The notes: a model not told the origin generated them from the letters alone. A DNA stretch of 64,000 nucleotides from Blastococcus sp. TML/M2B (GCF_016612865.1 NZ_JAENZZ010000003.1:186001-250000); one strand, 5' to 3'. Positions 1-10,205 are shown, numbered from the stretch's first letter. Program-made: numbers and translations.

Positions 1-303
1 CCCCTCGCCTGGGGTGCGATCCGGCTCTCCCGCGCGCTCACCGACATGCCGACCGAGCCGACGCTCACCCGCCACTCGCTGATCGGCGCCCAGGGCGTCG
101 TCGTCTCCGCCGTCCCGAGCACCGGGTACGGGGAGGTCCGGCTCGCGCTGGCCGGGCAGCAGCTCAAGTACTCGGCCCGCAGCGCCGTCGCGCTGCCGGC
201 CGGCACGCCCGTCTACGTGATCGACACCCTCAGCGAGACCGCGGTCGAGGTCGTCTCCACCGCTGCCGACCCCCTTCCCCTGCCCGGAGGCGACCCCTCG
301 TGA
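1..303 (+). CDS. NfeD-like protein, C-terminal part (5' end outside window)
   Basis: The reading frame is open from the first base of the window and ends at TGA 301-303, so the start lies upstream. The visible roughly 100 residues contain a small beta-rich domain (GAQGVVVSAVPSTGYGEVRL, then a PAGTPVYVID strand) typical of the OB-fold end of NfeD-like proteins. NfeD proteins are membrane partners of flotillins and SPFH proteins. The next gene is a flotillin whose GTG overlaps this stop codon (GTGA), which fits that pairing and suggests translational coupling. The N-terminal membrane part cannot be seen. The family call rests on the domain pattern and the neighbour, so it is moderately sure. 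Confidence 0.7.
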   Translation, partial: PLAWGAIRLSRALTDMPTEPTLTRHSLIGAQGVVVSAVPSTGYGEVRLALAGQQLKYSARSAVALPAGTPVYVIDTLSETAVEVVSTAADPLPLPGGDPS

Positions 304-1823
304 CGCTGCTCTACGCCATCGGTGGCCTCGCCGCCCTGGTCATCCTGCTGGTGCTGCTCGTGCTCTCCCGGATCAAGGTGGCCGGCCCGAACCAGGCCTT
401 CCTGGTCACCGGGCGGCAGGGCCGGCAGATCACCGACGCCGCCGGCGTGGTGTCGCGGGACAGCTCGGGCCAGAAGGTCGTCATGGGCGCCAGCGTCTTC
501 GTGCTGCCCGTCGTCCAGAAGCTGCACACGATGGACCTGTCCAGCCGCCGGATCCCGGTGGGCATCCGGGGCGCGGTGTCCAAGCAGGGCGTGAAGTGCG
601 ACCTCGAGGGCGTCGCGATCGTGAAGGTCGGCGGCACCGAGGACTCGATCCGCGCCGCCGCACAGCGGTTCCTCAACCAGCAGGAGGGCATCGACACCTT
701 CACCTCGGAGGTGCTGGCCGGTGCGCTGCGCTCGATCGTGGGCCGGCTGACGATCGAGGAGATCATCCGCGACCGCGCGGCGTTCGCCTCCGCCGTCGCC
801 GAGGAGGCGGAGTCCTCGCTGACCGGGCAGGGCCTGGTGCTGGACACCTTCCAGCTGCAGGACATCCAGGCCGAGGGCTCCTACCTCGCCGACCTGGGCC
901 GCCCCGAGGCCGCGCGGGTGCTCAAGGAGGCCAGCATCGCCGAGGCGCGCGCCCGGCAGGCCGCGCAGCAGGAGCAGCTGCTGGCCGACGAGGCGATCGC
1001 GGTCGCCCAGCGGCAGCTGGCGCTGCGCCAGGCCGAGATCACCGCCGAGACCGACGCCGCGAAGGCCCGCGCCGCCGCGGCCGGGCCGCTCGCCCAGGCC
1101 GCGCAGGACCAGGCCGTGCTCATGGAGCAGGAGAAGGTCGCCGAGCGGACGGCGTCGCTGACCGAGCGGCAGCTGGACACCCAGGTGCGCCGCCCCGCCG
1201 ACGCGCAGCGGTACAAGGTCGAGCAGGAGGCGGAGGGCCGCAAGAACTCGGCGATCCTCACCGCCGAGGCGCAGCGGCAGGCGACGATCGCCGCGGCCCA
1301 GGCCGCCGCCGAGCAGGCGAAGCTCTCCGGTGAGGGCGAGCGGGCCCGCCGCTCGGCCCTGGCCGAGGCGGAGGCGATCGAGGGCGCGAAGCGCGGTGAG
1401 GCCGAGAAGCTGCGCCGCCAGGCCATCGCCGACGCCGTGGAGCGCGAGGGTGCCGCCGAGGCGGCCGCGATCCTCGCCCGCGGCCAGGCCGAGGCCGAGG
1501 CGATGGACGCCCGCTCCGACGCGTTCGCCAAGTACGGCGAGGCAGCGATCCTGGAGATGCTGGTCAAGGTGCTGCCCGACGTCGTGGGCGCGGCGTCGGC
1601 CCCGCTGGCCGGCGTGGACAAGATGACCGTCATCTCCACCGACGGCGCGGGTTCGCTCGGCAGGTCGGTCGCCTCGAACGTCGCGCAGGGGCTGCAGCTC
1701 TCCGGCGACCTCACCGGCATCGACGTCGCCGCGCTGCTCCGCCGCCTCGGCGGCGCCCCTGGCACCGAGCCGGTCAGCATCCCGGTCACGGGCGACGGCG
1801 CGAACGGCAACGGGCTCGCCTGA
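300..1823 (+). CDS. Flotillin family SPFH/Band 7 membrane scaffold protein
   Basis: Encodes 507 residues. One N-terminal hydrophobic segment (about residues 3-22) is followed by an SPFH/Band 7 domain (about 25-200). A very long Ala/Glu/Arg/Gln-rich coiled coil then runs from about 200 to 430, and a small C-terminal region ends in the family-typical stretch AILEMLVKVLPDVVGAASAPLAGVDKMTVIS. Flotillins oligomerise on the inner face of the membrane and organise membrane microdomains. The GTG start overlaps the stop of the upstream NfeD-like gene by four bases, so the two are probably one operon. No terminator is obvious downstream. Confidence 0.93.
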   Translation: MTLLYAIGGLAALVILLVLLVLSRIKVAGPNQAFLVTGRQGRQITDAAGVVSRDSSGQKVVMGASVFVLPVVQKLHTMDLSSRRIPVGIRGAVSKQGVKCDLEGVAIVKVGGTEDSIRAAAQRFLNQQEGIDTFTSEVLAGALRSIVGRLTIEEIIRDRAAFASAVAEEAESSLTGQGLVLDTFQLQDIQAEGSYLADLGRPEAARVLKEASIAEARARQAAQQEQLLADEAIAVAQRQLALRQAEITAETDAAKARAAAAGPLAQAAQDQAVLMEQEKVAERTASLTERQLDTQVRRPADAQRYKVEQEAEGRKNSAILTAEAQRQATIAAAQAAAEQAKLSGEGERARRSALAEAEAIEGAKRGEAEKLRRQAIADAVEREGAAEAAAILARGQAEAEAMDARSDAFAKYGEAAILEMLVKVLPDVVGAASAPLAGVDKMTVISTDGAGSLGRSVASNVAQGLQLSGDLTGIDVAALLRRLGGAPGTEPVSIPVTGDGANGNGLA

Positions 1824-1865
1824 CCCGGGCCCACTGTGCGGGCGTTCTCCGGACGTTGCCGGGAC

Positions 1866-1905
1866 GATCGCGCCCGCATCGTCCGGAACGGGTCCGCAGA
1901 GTCGC
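1866..1905 (+). repeat. 40-bp intergenic repeat, copy A
   Basis: This stretch matches 34 of 40 bases at 5261-5300, in the same orientation. Both copies are intergenic and flank the first SNF2 helicase gene on either side. The conserved core includes GATCGCGC, GCATCGTC and GCAGAGTCGC. I see no coding role. It could be a dispersed extragenic element or a conserved regulatory or RNA segment. Confidence 0.55.
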
Positions 1906-1928
1906 GCCTGCGGGGGCCGGGCGGGACG

Positions 1929-4900
1929 TCAGCTGAGCAGGCCGCGGACGTCGTCGGCGGTGAGCGCCCCGGAGCTCAGCCGCGCCGTCGTCGACCACCC
2001 GGGAGAACAGCGCCGACTTCCGCGCCTTGAGCTCCATGACCTTCTCCTCGATCGTGCCGACGGACACCAGCCGGTAGACGATCACCGTCTTGTCCTGGCC
2101 GATGCGGTGCGCCCGGTCGACCGCCTGCGCCTCGGCGGCCGGGTTCCACCACGGGTCGAGCACGAAGACGTAGTCGGCCTCGGTGAGGGTGAGGCCGAAG
2201 CCGCCGGCCTTGAGGCTGATCAGGAACACCGGCGCGGTGCCCGTGCGGAAGTCCTGGAGCACGGCGTCCCGGTCGCGGGTGCGCCCGTCCAGGTACACCC
2301 AGTCGATGCCCTCGGCGGTCAGCCGGTCGCGGATGCCGCGCAGGAACCGGGTGAACTGGCTGAACACCAGCACCCGGTGCCCTTCGGCGACCACCTCCCG
2401 CAGGTGCTCGAGGAAGGTGTCGGCCTTGCTGGAGCGGACGTCGGCGTAGGCGGGGTCGACCAGCGCGGGGTCGAGGCTGAGCTGCCGCAGCAGCGTGAGC
2501 GACCGGAAGATCGTCATCCGGTTCTTCGACATGTCCTCGACCAGGCCGAGGATCTTGCTCCGCTCCCGCTGCAGGTGGGTCTGGTACAGCTTCTCGTGGC
2601 GCGGGTTGAGCACCACCTCCAGCACCTGCTCCTGCTTGGGCGGCAGCTCCGCGGCGACCATCTCCTTGGTCCGCCGGCGCACCAGCGGGCGGATCCGGCG
2701 GCGCAGCACGGCCAGCTTCTCCGCGTCCCCGTCGCGCTCGATCGGCACCCGGTACTGCTCGGTGAACCGCTGCGGGTCGGGGAACAGCCCCGGCGCCACG
2801 ATCGACAGCAGCGCCCACAGGTCCATGACGCTGTTCTCCAGCGGCGTGCCGGTCAGGGCCAGCTTGACCGGGGCCCGGAGCCGCCGCGCGCACTGGTAGG
2901 TGCGGGCCCGGTGGTTCTTGACGAACTGCGCCTCGTCGAGCACCAGCCCGCGCCACGGCAGCTCCGCCCAGGCGTCCTCGTCGATCCGGAACAGCGCGTA
3001 GGAGGTGAGGACGACGTGCGCACCGGCCACCCGGTCGCGCAGCGGCGTCCCGGCCTTCCGCTCGGTCTCCTCGACCACGGCCACCCGCAGGCCGGGGGCG
3101 AACCGGGCGGCCTCCCGCGCCCAGGTGGAGACCACGCTGGTCGGCGCCACCACCAGCACCGGTGAGCCGTCCAGCTCGCCGGCCTCGAGCGCGCGGACCA
3201 GCAGCGCGAGGGTCTGCAGCGTCTTGCCCAGCCCCATGTCGTCGGCCAGGACGCCACCCAGCCCGTGCTCCCACAGGAACGCCAGCCAGCCGTACCCCTC
3301 GAGCTGGTAGGGCCGCAGCTCGGCCAGCAGGCCGGCCGGCGGTGGCGGGGGATCGGTGAGCTCGACGTCGAGCAGACCGCGCACGGCGCGGTTCCACCGC
3401 TCGCTCTGCTCGTCCACGACCCCGAGGGCGAGCAGCTGCTCCCACAGCGACGCCTGGTAGCGGCTCACCCGGGTGCCCTCGCCGGGCACGTCCTGCAGCG
3501 CGCGGGCCTCCTCGATCAGCAGCCGCAGCTGCTCGAACTCCGGGCGCTGCAGCGAGAAGTAGGTGCCGGTGATCAGCAGCAGGCGGGTGCGCCCGGCGGC
3601 GAGCGCCTTGTACAGCGTCTCGAACGGCACGCTCTGGCCGTCGACGGTGACGCTGACCCCCAGGTCGAACCAGTCGGACTCCCCGGTGTCGCGGACCGAG
3701 AAGCTGATCTGCGGCGCCGCGGTGGAGAAGCGGTAGTCCGGCGGGGTGCCCACCACGGTGACCTCGACGTCCGGGTCGGCGCGCAGGGCGGGCAGGACCT
3801 CCGTGGTGAACTCCAGCGCCTCCATCCCGCTCAGCTCGGCCGTCTCGGCGAGCAGGCCGCCTGGCGTCCACAGCTCGGGCAAGGCACCGACCGGGCCGGG
3901 CAGCGCCTCGACGAGCGACCGCTCGGCCGCCGCGTCCCGGCCGTCGCCCCGGGTGGACGGCGAGTCCGGCGGGAAGGACCGCTCGGGGCCGTAGCGGACC
4001 GCCCAGGTGACGCAGGCCGCGGCATCGCCGGGGTAGCGGACCTCCACGGCCAGCCGGGGCGGGACGACGTCGGGCAGCTCCACCGAGCCGTCGGCGGACA
4101 TCACCGGGACCGCCTGCCGCAGGCCCGGGAACCAGTCCCGCCGGAAGCGGTCGACGTCCCCGGCCGGGATGGTGATCGCCCCGCCCCGCGCGACCAGGCC
4201 CGCCAGAGCCGGTGGGGCCGGCGTCGAGAGGCGGGCCAGCACCAGGCCGGGGCCCTCGTCACCGGGTGGCCCGTCGAGGGTGACCCCGTGCGGGGGCATG
4301 CCGAGGAAGGACAGCGCGCCGGGGGCGACGGCGTGGCCGTCGACCCGGAGGACGGCGGACAGCTCGGTCGCGTCGCCGCTCCGGCGCAGGTCGACCGCGA
4401 TGTCGGCCCCGTCCGCCGCCAGCACCACGGGCCGGGGCGGGCGGTCGGCGGTCATGAGCTGCACGCCGTCGCCGACCGCCTCGGCGAGCAGCCGCCACAG
4501 GCCCGGGCCGAACTCGTGCAGGTACACGTCGACCGGGGCGTAGGAGTAGTACTGGTTGCGCGCCGCCGAGTGCGTGGCGTGCAGCGCGCGCAAGGCTGCC
4601 AGGTGCGCCGGGTCCCACCCGGCCCGCGCGCTGTCGTACTGCAGCTGCTTCCAGGAGATCCCGCTGCGCACCCAGTTCCCGCGGGCGCCGGGGATGACCG
4701 GCCGCAGCCGCACCAGCCGCTGCCGCACGCCGGGAGAACCGACCGAACCGCGGCCACCCTCGGCCGTCTCGAACTGCAGGCCGATCGGCACGGTGCTGGC
4801 GGGCGCGGCGTCGGCGGCCGCGGACACCAGCTCCTCGAGCTGCTGCTCCCAGCCGGGGACGCCGGGCCGCCCGCCGCCGACGGGTCCCACCCGCGGCCGC

Positions 4901-5181
4901 AGCGCCAGCAGCACCGCGACGGCGTGCTTGCAGTCGTCACCGACCGGGCAGGTGCACGCCCCGATCCAGCCCGTCCGGCCGCCGTCGGTGCGCACCACCG
5001 TCGTCCGGTAGGGAGCGGGGTCGCCGCCCTGCACGTGCGCGGTGGCCCGGCGCCCGTCCTCGGTCAGCTTCAGGCCGAGCACGCTGCGCCGCGCGTAGGG
5101 CCGGGCCCGATCCAGGGTGGCCGGGCCGACCGCGTGGGTCAGGGCCTCGTCGGTGACCACCTCCTGCCAGCCACCGAGCAC
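1929..5181 (-). CDS. SNF2-family DEAD/DEAH helicase with SWIM zinc finger (one-base frameshift near 3' end)
   Basis: Encodes about 1,083 residues. An N-terminal SWIM zinc-finger (CTCPVGDDCKHA, about residues 75-90) is followed by a long SNF2-associated region and the ATPase core. The core has Walker A ADDMGLGKT (about 645), Walker B variant LDEAQ (about 747), LTGTPLENS, and C-terminal motif VI DRAHRIGQ. It is a DNA-dependent ATPase expected to remodel protein-DNA complexes; its bacterial role is unknown. After SRVVDDGA the frame breaks near 1965. One extra base throws the reading off, while another frame gives the natural tail LSSGALTADDVRGLLS and stops at 1929. The uncorrected frame would run into the flotillin gene. 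The GTG start is preceded by TAACCT (complement of 5188-5193) six bases away, so the transcript is probably leaderless. Confidence 0.9.
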
Positions 5182-5260
5182 CCGGCCAGGTTACGACCGA
5201 CCTCCGACGGTCCGGCCGACGTCGACGACCCTGCGGGCCGGTTCCGGGCGGTGCGGCCGC

Positions 5261-5300
5261 GATCGCGCGCGCATCGTCGGCAACGCGCCGGCAGAGTCGC
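5261..5300 (+). repeat. 40-bp intergenic repeat, copy B
   Basis: Second copy of the element at 1866-1905 (34/40 identical, same orientation). It sits in the 126-bp gap between the two helicase genes, upstream of the first and downstream of the second. Confidence 0.55.
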
Positions 5301-5307
5301 CGCCCGG

Positions 5308-7044
5308 TCAGCTCTCGCTGAGCGCCGTCCCGGGTAGCCAGTCGGCGTCGAGCAGCTCGGCGATCTCCTGCAGCGCCGAGGTGTCCGCGCCCGCCGTCGA
5401 GCCGGTGACCGCCAGCCGCTCCACCATCACGCGGGCGACCTGCTCCTCCACCGTGTCCTCGGCGAACGCGACCAGCCACGGCGAGGTGCGGCCGTCGCGG
5501 TGCGTGCGGCCGGTGACCTGCCGGGCCTGGATGCCGGAGAACCGCGGCTGGTGGAACAGGCCCACCCGCGGCAGCTCGGAGGCGTGCGACCCGTCGGGCA
5601 GCAGCTCACCCGCGTGCAGGCTGATCGAGGCGGTCACGGTGAACACGCAGACCTGCGCCCCGCCCCGCTGGAAGCGCAGCCGCTCGGCCTCGACGTCGAA
5701 CCGGTCGCGGCCGTAGATGCCGGCCACCTCGATCCCGGCCGAGAGCAAAGCCTCCCGGATCGGATCGGCCGCCGTCTCCACGAACTCGACCGACACCGCC
5801 ACCTGGCGCTCCGCCTCCACCTGCGCCTTCACCCAGTCGACGGTGGCCTGCACCCGGATCAACCCGGCCTTCTGCCGGAACCGCAGCAGCGCCGCGCGCC
5901 CGCGGGCGGTCTGCCGTGCCCTGCGGGCCAGCTGCATCTCCGCCCGGAACTCCGACCACTCGGCCTCGTAGGACGCGCGCTCCGCCGGGGTGAGCGCGAC
6001 CGGCGCCCCGCTCACCGAGACCGGCCCCCAGGGCGCCGGCCGGTGCAGCGTCGCCGGCGGATCGGTGTCGGCGAGCCAGCCCTGCAGCGTGGTGAGGTCG
6101 GCCCGGCGCTCGTCGGCGTCCTCGGTCCACTGCCAGCCGTAGCGGCCACGTTCCACGTGGAACCCTCGCGCGGCCAGCCGCGCCGGGAGGTCGACCCAGT
6201 CCTTGAGCGGCTCCCCGTGCTGGACGGCGAACTGCGGCGCCAGGTACGGCAGCTCGAGCGGCGTGTGCGCCGGCGTCGCGGTGCAGGCCAGCACGTACGG
6301 GGCGTCCTTCACCCGGCCCGCGCCGGAGACCGCCTTCCAGTGCTTCCAGCGCTGCGTGGTCGTGTGCCGCACCATGTGCGCCTCGTCGGCGACGACGACG
6401 TCGAACCGCGCGCCGGTCGCCCGCTGCACCGCGGCCACCTTGCCCAGCCGATCCCACGTCGTGACGCACCAGCGCAGCCCGCCGTCGCCGAACCCGGCGA
6501 TGGAGCGCGACCAGTGCGGGATGGTGATCGCCGCGGGCCGGTCGGCGACGACCAGCACCCGCGTGACGTCGCGCTGCTCGGCGATCGCCTTGACCGCCAG
6601 GATCGCCGTCCCGGTCTTGCCGACGCCGGGGTCGTCGCCGAGCAGGAACACCCGGCCGCCCGCGGCGGCGTGCGCGGCGACGACGTCCGCGCCGTCGCAC
6701 TGCTGGTCGCGCGGGGTCAGCGGGCGCCCCTCGGGCAGCGGGCGGGGCCCGTCGTTCAGCTCGTCCTCGACGAACCGCTCGAAGCTGTACGGCGGGGGGT
6801 CGTAGGGCACCAGGGCCGCGGGCAGCTCACCGCCCACCCAGACGTGCGCCTGCAGGCCGGCGTGCCAGGTGGCGCCCGGCGCCGGGGCGCGGAAGGGGAC
6901 GGCGAGCACCCACACCCGCTCCCCCGGGCCCGCGACCGGCAGCTCGGCGGCGGGCTTCGCCGCCGCCCGCTTCCGAGGCGTCGCCGCGCGGGTGCGGGCC
7001 GCCGCCGCCCGCGTGGTCGTGCTGCGCCGTCGTCGTCCGGGCAT
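5308..7044 (-). CDS. SNF2-like DEAH helicase/ATPase
   Basis: Encodes 578 residues from the ATG at 7044, which has a strong GGGAGGTG ribosome site. A basic Ala/Arg/Lys-rich N-terminus (about 1-35) precedes an ATPase core with GDDPGVGKT (about 135), a VVADEAH Walker B (about 218), CTATPAHTP, and a C-terminal helicase lobe with GRTHRDGRTSPW (about 510) and the tail EEQVARVMVERL. The arrangement is that of SNF2-type translocases, shorter than its neighbour. The substrate is unknown. The same frame stays open well upstream of 7044, across the divergent esterase gene. I chose this start because of its ribosome site, the basic N-terminus and the esterase on the other strand. The gene contains an in-frame GTTCCACGTGGAAC palindrome at 6150-6163. 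Confidence 0.85.
   Translation of the reverse strand: MPGRRRRSTTTRAAAARTRAATPRKRAAAKPAAELPVAGPGERVWVLAVPFRAPAPGATWHAGLQAHVWVGGELPAALVPYDPPPYSFERFVEDELNDGPRPLPEGRPLTPRDQQCDGADVVAAHAAAGGRVFLLGDDPGVGKTGTAILAVKAIAEQRDVTRVLVVADRPAAITIPHWSRSIAGFGDGGLRWCVTTWDRLGKVAAVQRATGARFDVVVADEAHMVRHTTTQRWKHWKAVSGAGRVKDAPYVLACTATPAHTPLELPYLAPQFAVQHGEPLKDWVDLPARLAARGFHVERGRYGWQWTEDADERRADLTTLQGWLADTDPPATLHRPAPWGPVSVSGAPVALTPAERASYEAEWSEFRAEMQLARRARQTARGRAALLRFRQKAGLIRVQATVDWVKAQVEAERQVAVSVEFVETAADPIREALLSAGIEVAGIYGRDRFDVEAERLRFQRGGAQVCVFTVTASISLHAGELLPDGSHASELPRVGLFHQPRFSGIQARQVTGRTHRDGRTSPWLVAFAEDTVEEQVARVMVERLAVTGSTAGADTSALQEIAELLDADWLPGTALSES
6150..6163. promoter_or_regulatory. parS-like palindrome GTTCCACGTGGAAC (copy 1)
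   Basis: A perfect 14-bp palindrome inside the second helicase gene, where it encodes Phe-His-Val-Glu. The same 14-mer occurs again at 25667-25680. It differs from the actinobacterial ParB site GTTTCACGTGAAAC by one symmetric pair. Role inferred only. Confidence 0.4.
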
Positions 7045-7104
7045 GCCGGCACCTCCCCCTCGTCCCCGGGGCACGGTAGGCGGCGCCACCGACGGGCTGG
7101 TGGG

Positions 7105-7962
7105 ATGGGCGTCGTGAACGACGACCTGCGGCTGCACTCGCGCACCCTCGGCGAGGCCGGCCCGCGGGTGGTGTTCGTGCACGGGCTGTTCGGCCAGGGC
7201 AAGAACTGGACGACCGTCGCCAAGGGGCTCGCCGACCGGCACCGGGTGACGCTGCTCGACCTGCCCAACCACGGCCACTCCCCCTGGACCGAGCGCGTCG
7301 ACTACGTGGACATGGCCGAGCTGGTCGCCGCCGAGCTGGCCGGGTTCGGCGAGCCGGTGACGCTGGTCGGCCACTCGATGGGCGGCAAGGTGGCGATGAC
7401 GCTGGCGCTGCGCCGGCCGGAGCTGCTGCGCGCGCTCGTCGTCGTCGACATCGCGCCGGTCGAGTACCCGCTGCAGGGCGGGCGGACCGACGACGCCGAC
7501 GAGGAGGCCTCCCCGTTCGGCGCGTTCATCGCCGCGATGAAGGCGATGGACCTGGGCGCCCTGCAGACCCGCGACGACGCCGACGCCGCCCTGCGCGCCG
7601 CCGTCCCCAGCCGGATGGTGCGCAGCTTCCTGCTGCAGAGCCTGGTCCGAGAGGGGCGGGGTGCCGACGGCGGCTGGCGCTGGCGGCTCAACCTCGACCT
7701 GCTCGAGCGCGACCTCGGCGAGCTGCGCCGGTTCCCCGATCCGCCGGCCGGAGCGAGCTACGACGGGCCGGTGCTCTGGATCGCCGGGGCGAACTCGCAC
7801 TACGTGCTGCCGCAGGACCGCGCCCGCATGGACGAGCTCTTCCCGGCCACCCGGCTGGTGCGGATCAAGAACGCCGGCCACTGGGTGCACTCCGAGCAGC
7901 CCGAGGTCTTCCTGCAGACGCTGCAGGTGTTCCTCGACGCCGTGGAGCGCGCGGAGGGCTGA
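7105..7962 (+). CDS. Alpha/beta-hydrolase, YbfF-like esterase
   Basis: Encodes 285 residues from ATG 7105, or 282 from GTG 7114. Neither start has a clear ribosome site. The protein has the complete alpha/beta-hydrolase set: oxyanion-hole motif VHGLFGQGKNW, nucleophile elbow GHSMGGK (Ser91 with the ATG start), and the catalytic-His context AGHWVHSEQP (His259). HGLFG, LPNHGHSPW and VVVDIAPVEYP resemble the YbfF/ABHD11 esterase group acting on short acyl or acyl-CoA esters. The true substrate is unknown. It is divergent from the helicase at 7044, with about 60 bp between starts. Confidence 0.88.
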   Translation: MGVVNDDLRLHSRTLGEAGPRVVFVHGLFGQGKNWTTVAKGLADRHRVTLLDLPNHGHSPWTERVDYVDMAELVAAELAGFGEPVTLVGHSMGGKVAMTLALRRPELLRALVVVDIAPVEYPLQGGRTDDADEEASPFGAFIAAMKAMDLGALQTRDDADAALRAAVPSRMVRSFLLQSLVREGRGADGGWRWRLNLDLLERDLGELRRFPDPPAGASYDGPVLWIAGANSHYVLPQDRARMDELFPATRLVRIKNAGHWVHSEQPEVFLQTLQVFLDAVERAEG

Positions 7963-8082
7963 GCCTGCCCCCTGGGGGTGGTGCGGCCGCGCGCCTCGTC
8001 GGCGCCGGACCGTTCTGACCGCAGGATGGCGGGAACGCCCGGGGATCGGTACCCGCCCGGGCCCTCGAGCAGGAGCGAGCAG

Positions 8083-8518
8083 ATGACACACCCCGGCCCC
8101 GAGCAGCCCGGCACCGACCCGCACGGCGGCCCGTGGCAGCAGCCCGCTCCGGGGCAGCAGCCGTACGGCCAGCAGCCCCCGCCGCCGTACGCCGGTCAGC
8201 CGCCGTACGCGGGCTACCCGCCGGCCTACGGCCAGCCGCCCTACGGCCAGCCGCCCTACGGCTACGGCTTCCCGCCGCCGCGGCGCACCAACGGCATGGC
8301 GGTCGCGTCGATGGTGCTGGGGATCCTCTGGATCTACTGGATCGGCAGCGTCCTGGCGCTGGTGTTCGGCTACATCGCCAAGCGGCAGATCCAGGAGCGC
8401 GGCGAGTCCGGCGGTGGCATGGCGACGGCGGGCATCGTGCTGGGCTGGATCGGCATCGGCTTCCTCGCCCTCGCCGTCGTCGGCCGGGATCGCCTCGTCG
8501 TCGTCGTACGGCTACTGA
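8083..8518 (+). CDS. Pro/Tyr/Gly-rich DUF4190-like membrane protein (one-base frameshift near end)
   Basis: About 144 residues from ATG 8083, with ribosome site AGGAG at 8070-8074. The N-terminal 65 residues are a low-complexity cytoplasmic segment with repeated PPYGQ/PPYAG units. Two membrane helices follow, with the DUF4190 pattern (NGMAVASMVLGIL, then LALVFGYIAKRQI, then GMATAGIVLGWIGI). At about 8481 one extra G shifts the frame. In the resumed frame the protein ends AGIASSSSYGY at TGA 8516-8518. Without correction it would continue about 265 bases into the convergent GGDEF gene, so the frameshifted ending is very likely the real one. Function unknown. Confidence 0.8.
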
Positions 8519-8528
8519 CCCCGGCGGG

Positions 8529-10205
8529 TCAGGCGTCCAGCGCGCGGGCGCGGCGGCCCGGTCGCCTCGGCGCGGGCACGACGACGACGGGCTCCCCGCG
8601 GTCGGCCTGCTTGGAGCGGTACATGGCCTGGTCGGCCTCCCGGACGAGGGCGTCGGCGTCCCACCCGGCCCGGCCGCAGGCCACGCCGATGCTGGCGCGC
8701 AGCTCCACCGTCCCCCGGGAGAGGACGGCCGGGCCGTTGAGGGCGTCGCGCACCCGCCGGCCGAGGGCCTCCGCGGTCGCCTGACCCGCGTGCCCGCTGC
8801 TGACCAGCAGGAACTCGTCTCCGCCCAGCCGGCCGACGACGTCGTCGGGCCGGACGAGCTGGGCCAGCCGCTGGGCGGTCAGCCGCAGGAGCTCGTCGCC
8901 GGCGGCGTGCCCGTAGGTGTCGTTGATCGGCTTGAACCGGTCGAGGTCGACGAAGACGACGGCCGTGAAGGTGTCGGAGGAGGCCGCGAGCGCCCGCTCG
9001 AGGGCGGTCAGGGTCGAGGCGCGGTTCGCCGCACCGGTGAGCGGGTCGGTGGTGGCCCGCAGCACCAGCTCCTCGCGGGCGCGGACCTGCAGGGTGACGT
9101 CGGTCAGCGACAGCAGGGCACCGGGTGCGCCCTCCCGGTCGCCCAGGCCGACGATGCCGACGGTGCAGATCCGCGGGTCCTCCGTGCCCGGCGGGGAGAG
9201 GGGCACCTCCAGCTCGGCGTCGTCGCCCGTGTCCAGGGCGGCGACCAGCGCGGCCTCGAGGGCGGCGCGGTCGGTCTCGCGCAGCGCGGTCACGAGCGCG
9301 GTCAGCCGGTCGCCCTCGGCGCAGCCGAGCAGCGCGTCGTAGCGCTCGTTGGCGAACACGACCGAGCGGTCGGCGGCCAGCTGCAGGATGGCCACGGGGA
9401 GGCTCTCGGCCACCCGGCGCAGCAGCCGTTCCTGCTGGCGCAGCGCCTCGTGAGCGGCCATCTCGTCGGAGATGTCGTTCATCACCGTGACGACGACGGA
9501 GTCGGCCGGGTCCTCCGCCGCCACGTACTGGTTCTCCAGCTCCAGCCAGGCCCAGCTGCCGTCGGCCCGCAGGTGCCGCAGCCGGACCCGCTGTGACGCC
9601 TGCGTGGAGAGCAGCTCCATCCAGTTGCTGATGGCGCGTTCCTGGTCGTCGGGGTGGATGAAGTCCGAGGAGCGGCGGCCCAGCAGCTCCGACTCCGCCC
9701 AGCCGAGCATGCGCGGGGTGCGCTCGTCGACCTCGATGAAGTTCGCCAGCACGTTCTTGCGCACCACCGCCGTCCGGGGCAGGCGCGACACGGTGAGCCA
9801 GGCGCGCTCGTGGTCCCCCGGCGCCGCTTCCTCGGGCAGCTCGCCGTCGGCGATGTCGAGCGTGCCGAGCAGGACGCCGTGCTCGGGGCGCAGGTCGACG
9901 AAGGTCAGCACCACGGGCTGGTCGGGGTCCTGCCGGGTGCGCACCGTGGCGACGGCGTGGCCGAGGGCCAGCACCCGTTCCCAGGCGGCGACGACGGTGA
10001 GCCGGTCCTCGGGCAGGACGACGTCGAGCATGGTGGCCCGGTTGGACGGGGCCTCCAGGAACCGTGCGGCGGGCACGTCCAGCGACTCCGGTGCCGGCAC
10101 GAGCACGCCGTCGGAGGCGATCGCCGCGAAGACCGCACGCGGCAGGCGGCGCAGGAGCTCGGGCAGCTCCGCGTTCCCCTCGAGGGATGGACCGTCACTG
10201 GTCAT
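8529..10205 (-). CDS. Multi-PAS diguanylate cyclase (GGDEF)
   Basis: Encodes 558 residues from ATG 10205, with a GAGAGGG ribosome site. An N-terminal PAS-like region (about 20-125) is followed by a second PAS domain with FIEVDERTPRMLGWAE and FIHPDDQE and its C-terminal motif (about 145-275), a third PAS (about 285-400), then a GGDEF domain with RLGGDEFLLV (about 460). RPDD lies before the active loop, matching the RxxD inhibitory site. The enzyme makes cyclic di-GMP from two GTP in response to a signal read by the PAS domains. No transmembrane segment is seen. It is convergent with the DUF4190-like gene, 10 bp between stops. Confidence 0.92.
   Translation of the reverse strand: MTSDGPSLEGNAELPELLRRLPRAVFAAIASDGVLVPAPESLDVPAARFLEAPSNRATMLDVVLPEDRLTVVAAWERVLALGHAVATVRTRQDPDQPVVLTFVDLRPEHGVLLGTLDIADGELPEEAAPGDHERAWLTVSRLPRTAVVRKNVLANFIEVDERTPRMLGWAESELLGRRSSDFIHPDDQERAISNWMELLSTQASQRVRLRHLRADGSWAWLELENQYVAAEDPADSVVVTVMNDISDEMAAHEALRQQERLLRRVAESLPVAILQLAADRSVVFANERYDALLGCAEGDRLTALVTALRETDRAALEAALVAALDTGDDAELEVPLSPPGTEDPRICTVGIVGLGDREGAPGALLSLTDVTLQVRAREELVLRATTDPLTGAANRASTLTALERALAASSDTFTAVVFVDLDRFKPINDTYGHAAGDELLRLTAQRLAQLVRPDDVVGRLGGDEFLLVSSGHAGQATAEALGRRVRDALNGPAVLSRGTVELRASIGVACGRAGWDADALVREADQAMYRSKQADRGEPVVVVPAPRRPGRRARALDA

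Noticed and set aside
5500-7104. Long plus-strand frame leading into the esterase gene
   Set aside because: It is antisense to the helicase, is Arg/Gly/Pro-rich without domains, and the esterase fold begins only at about 7105-7140.
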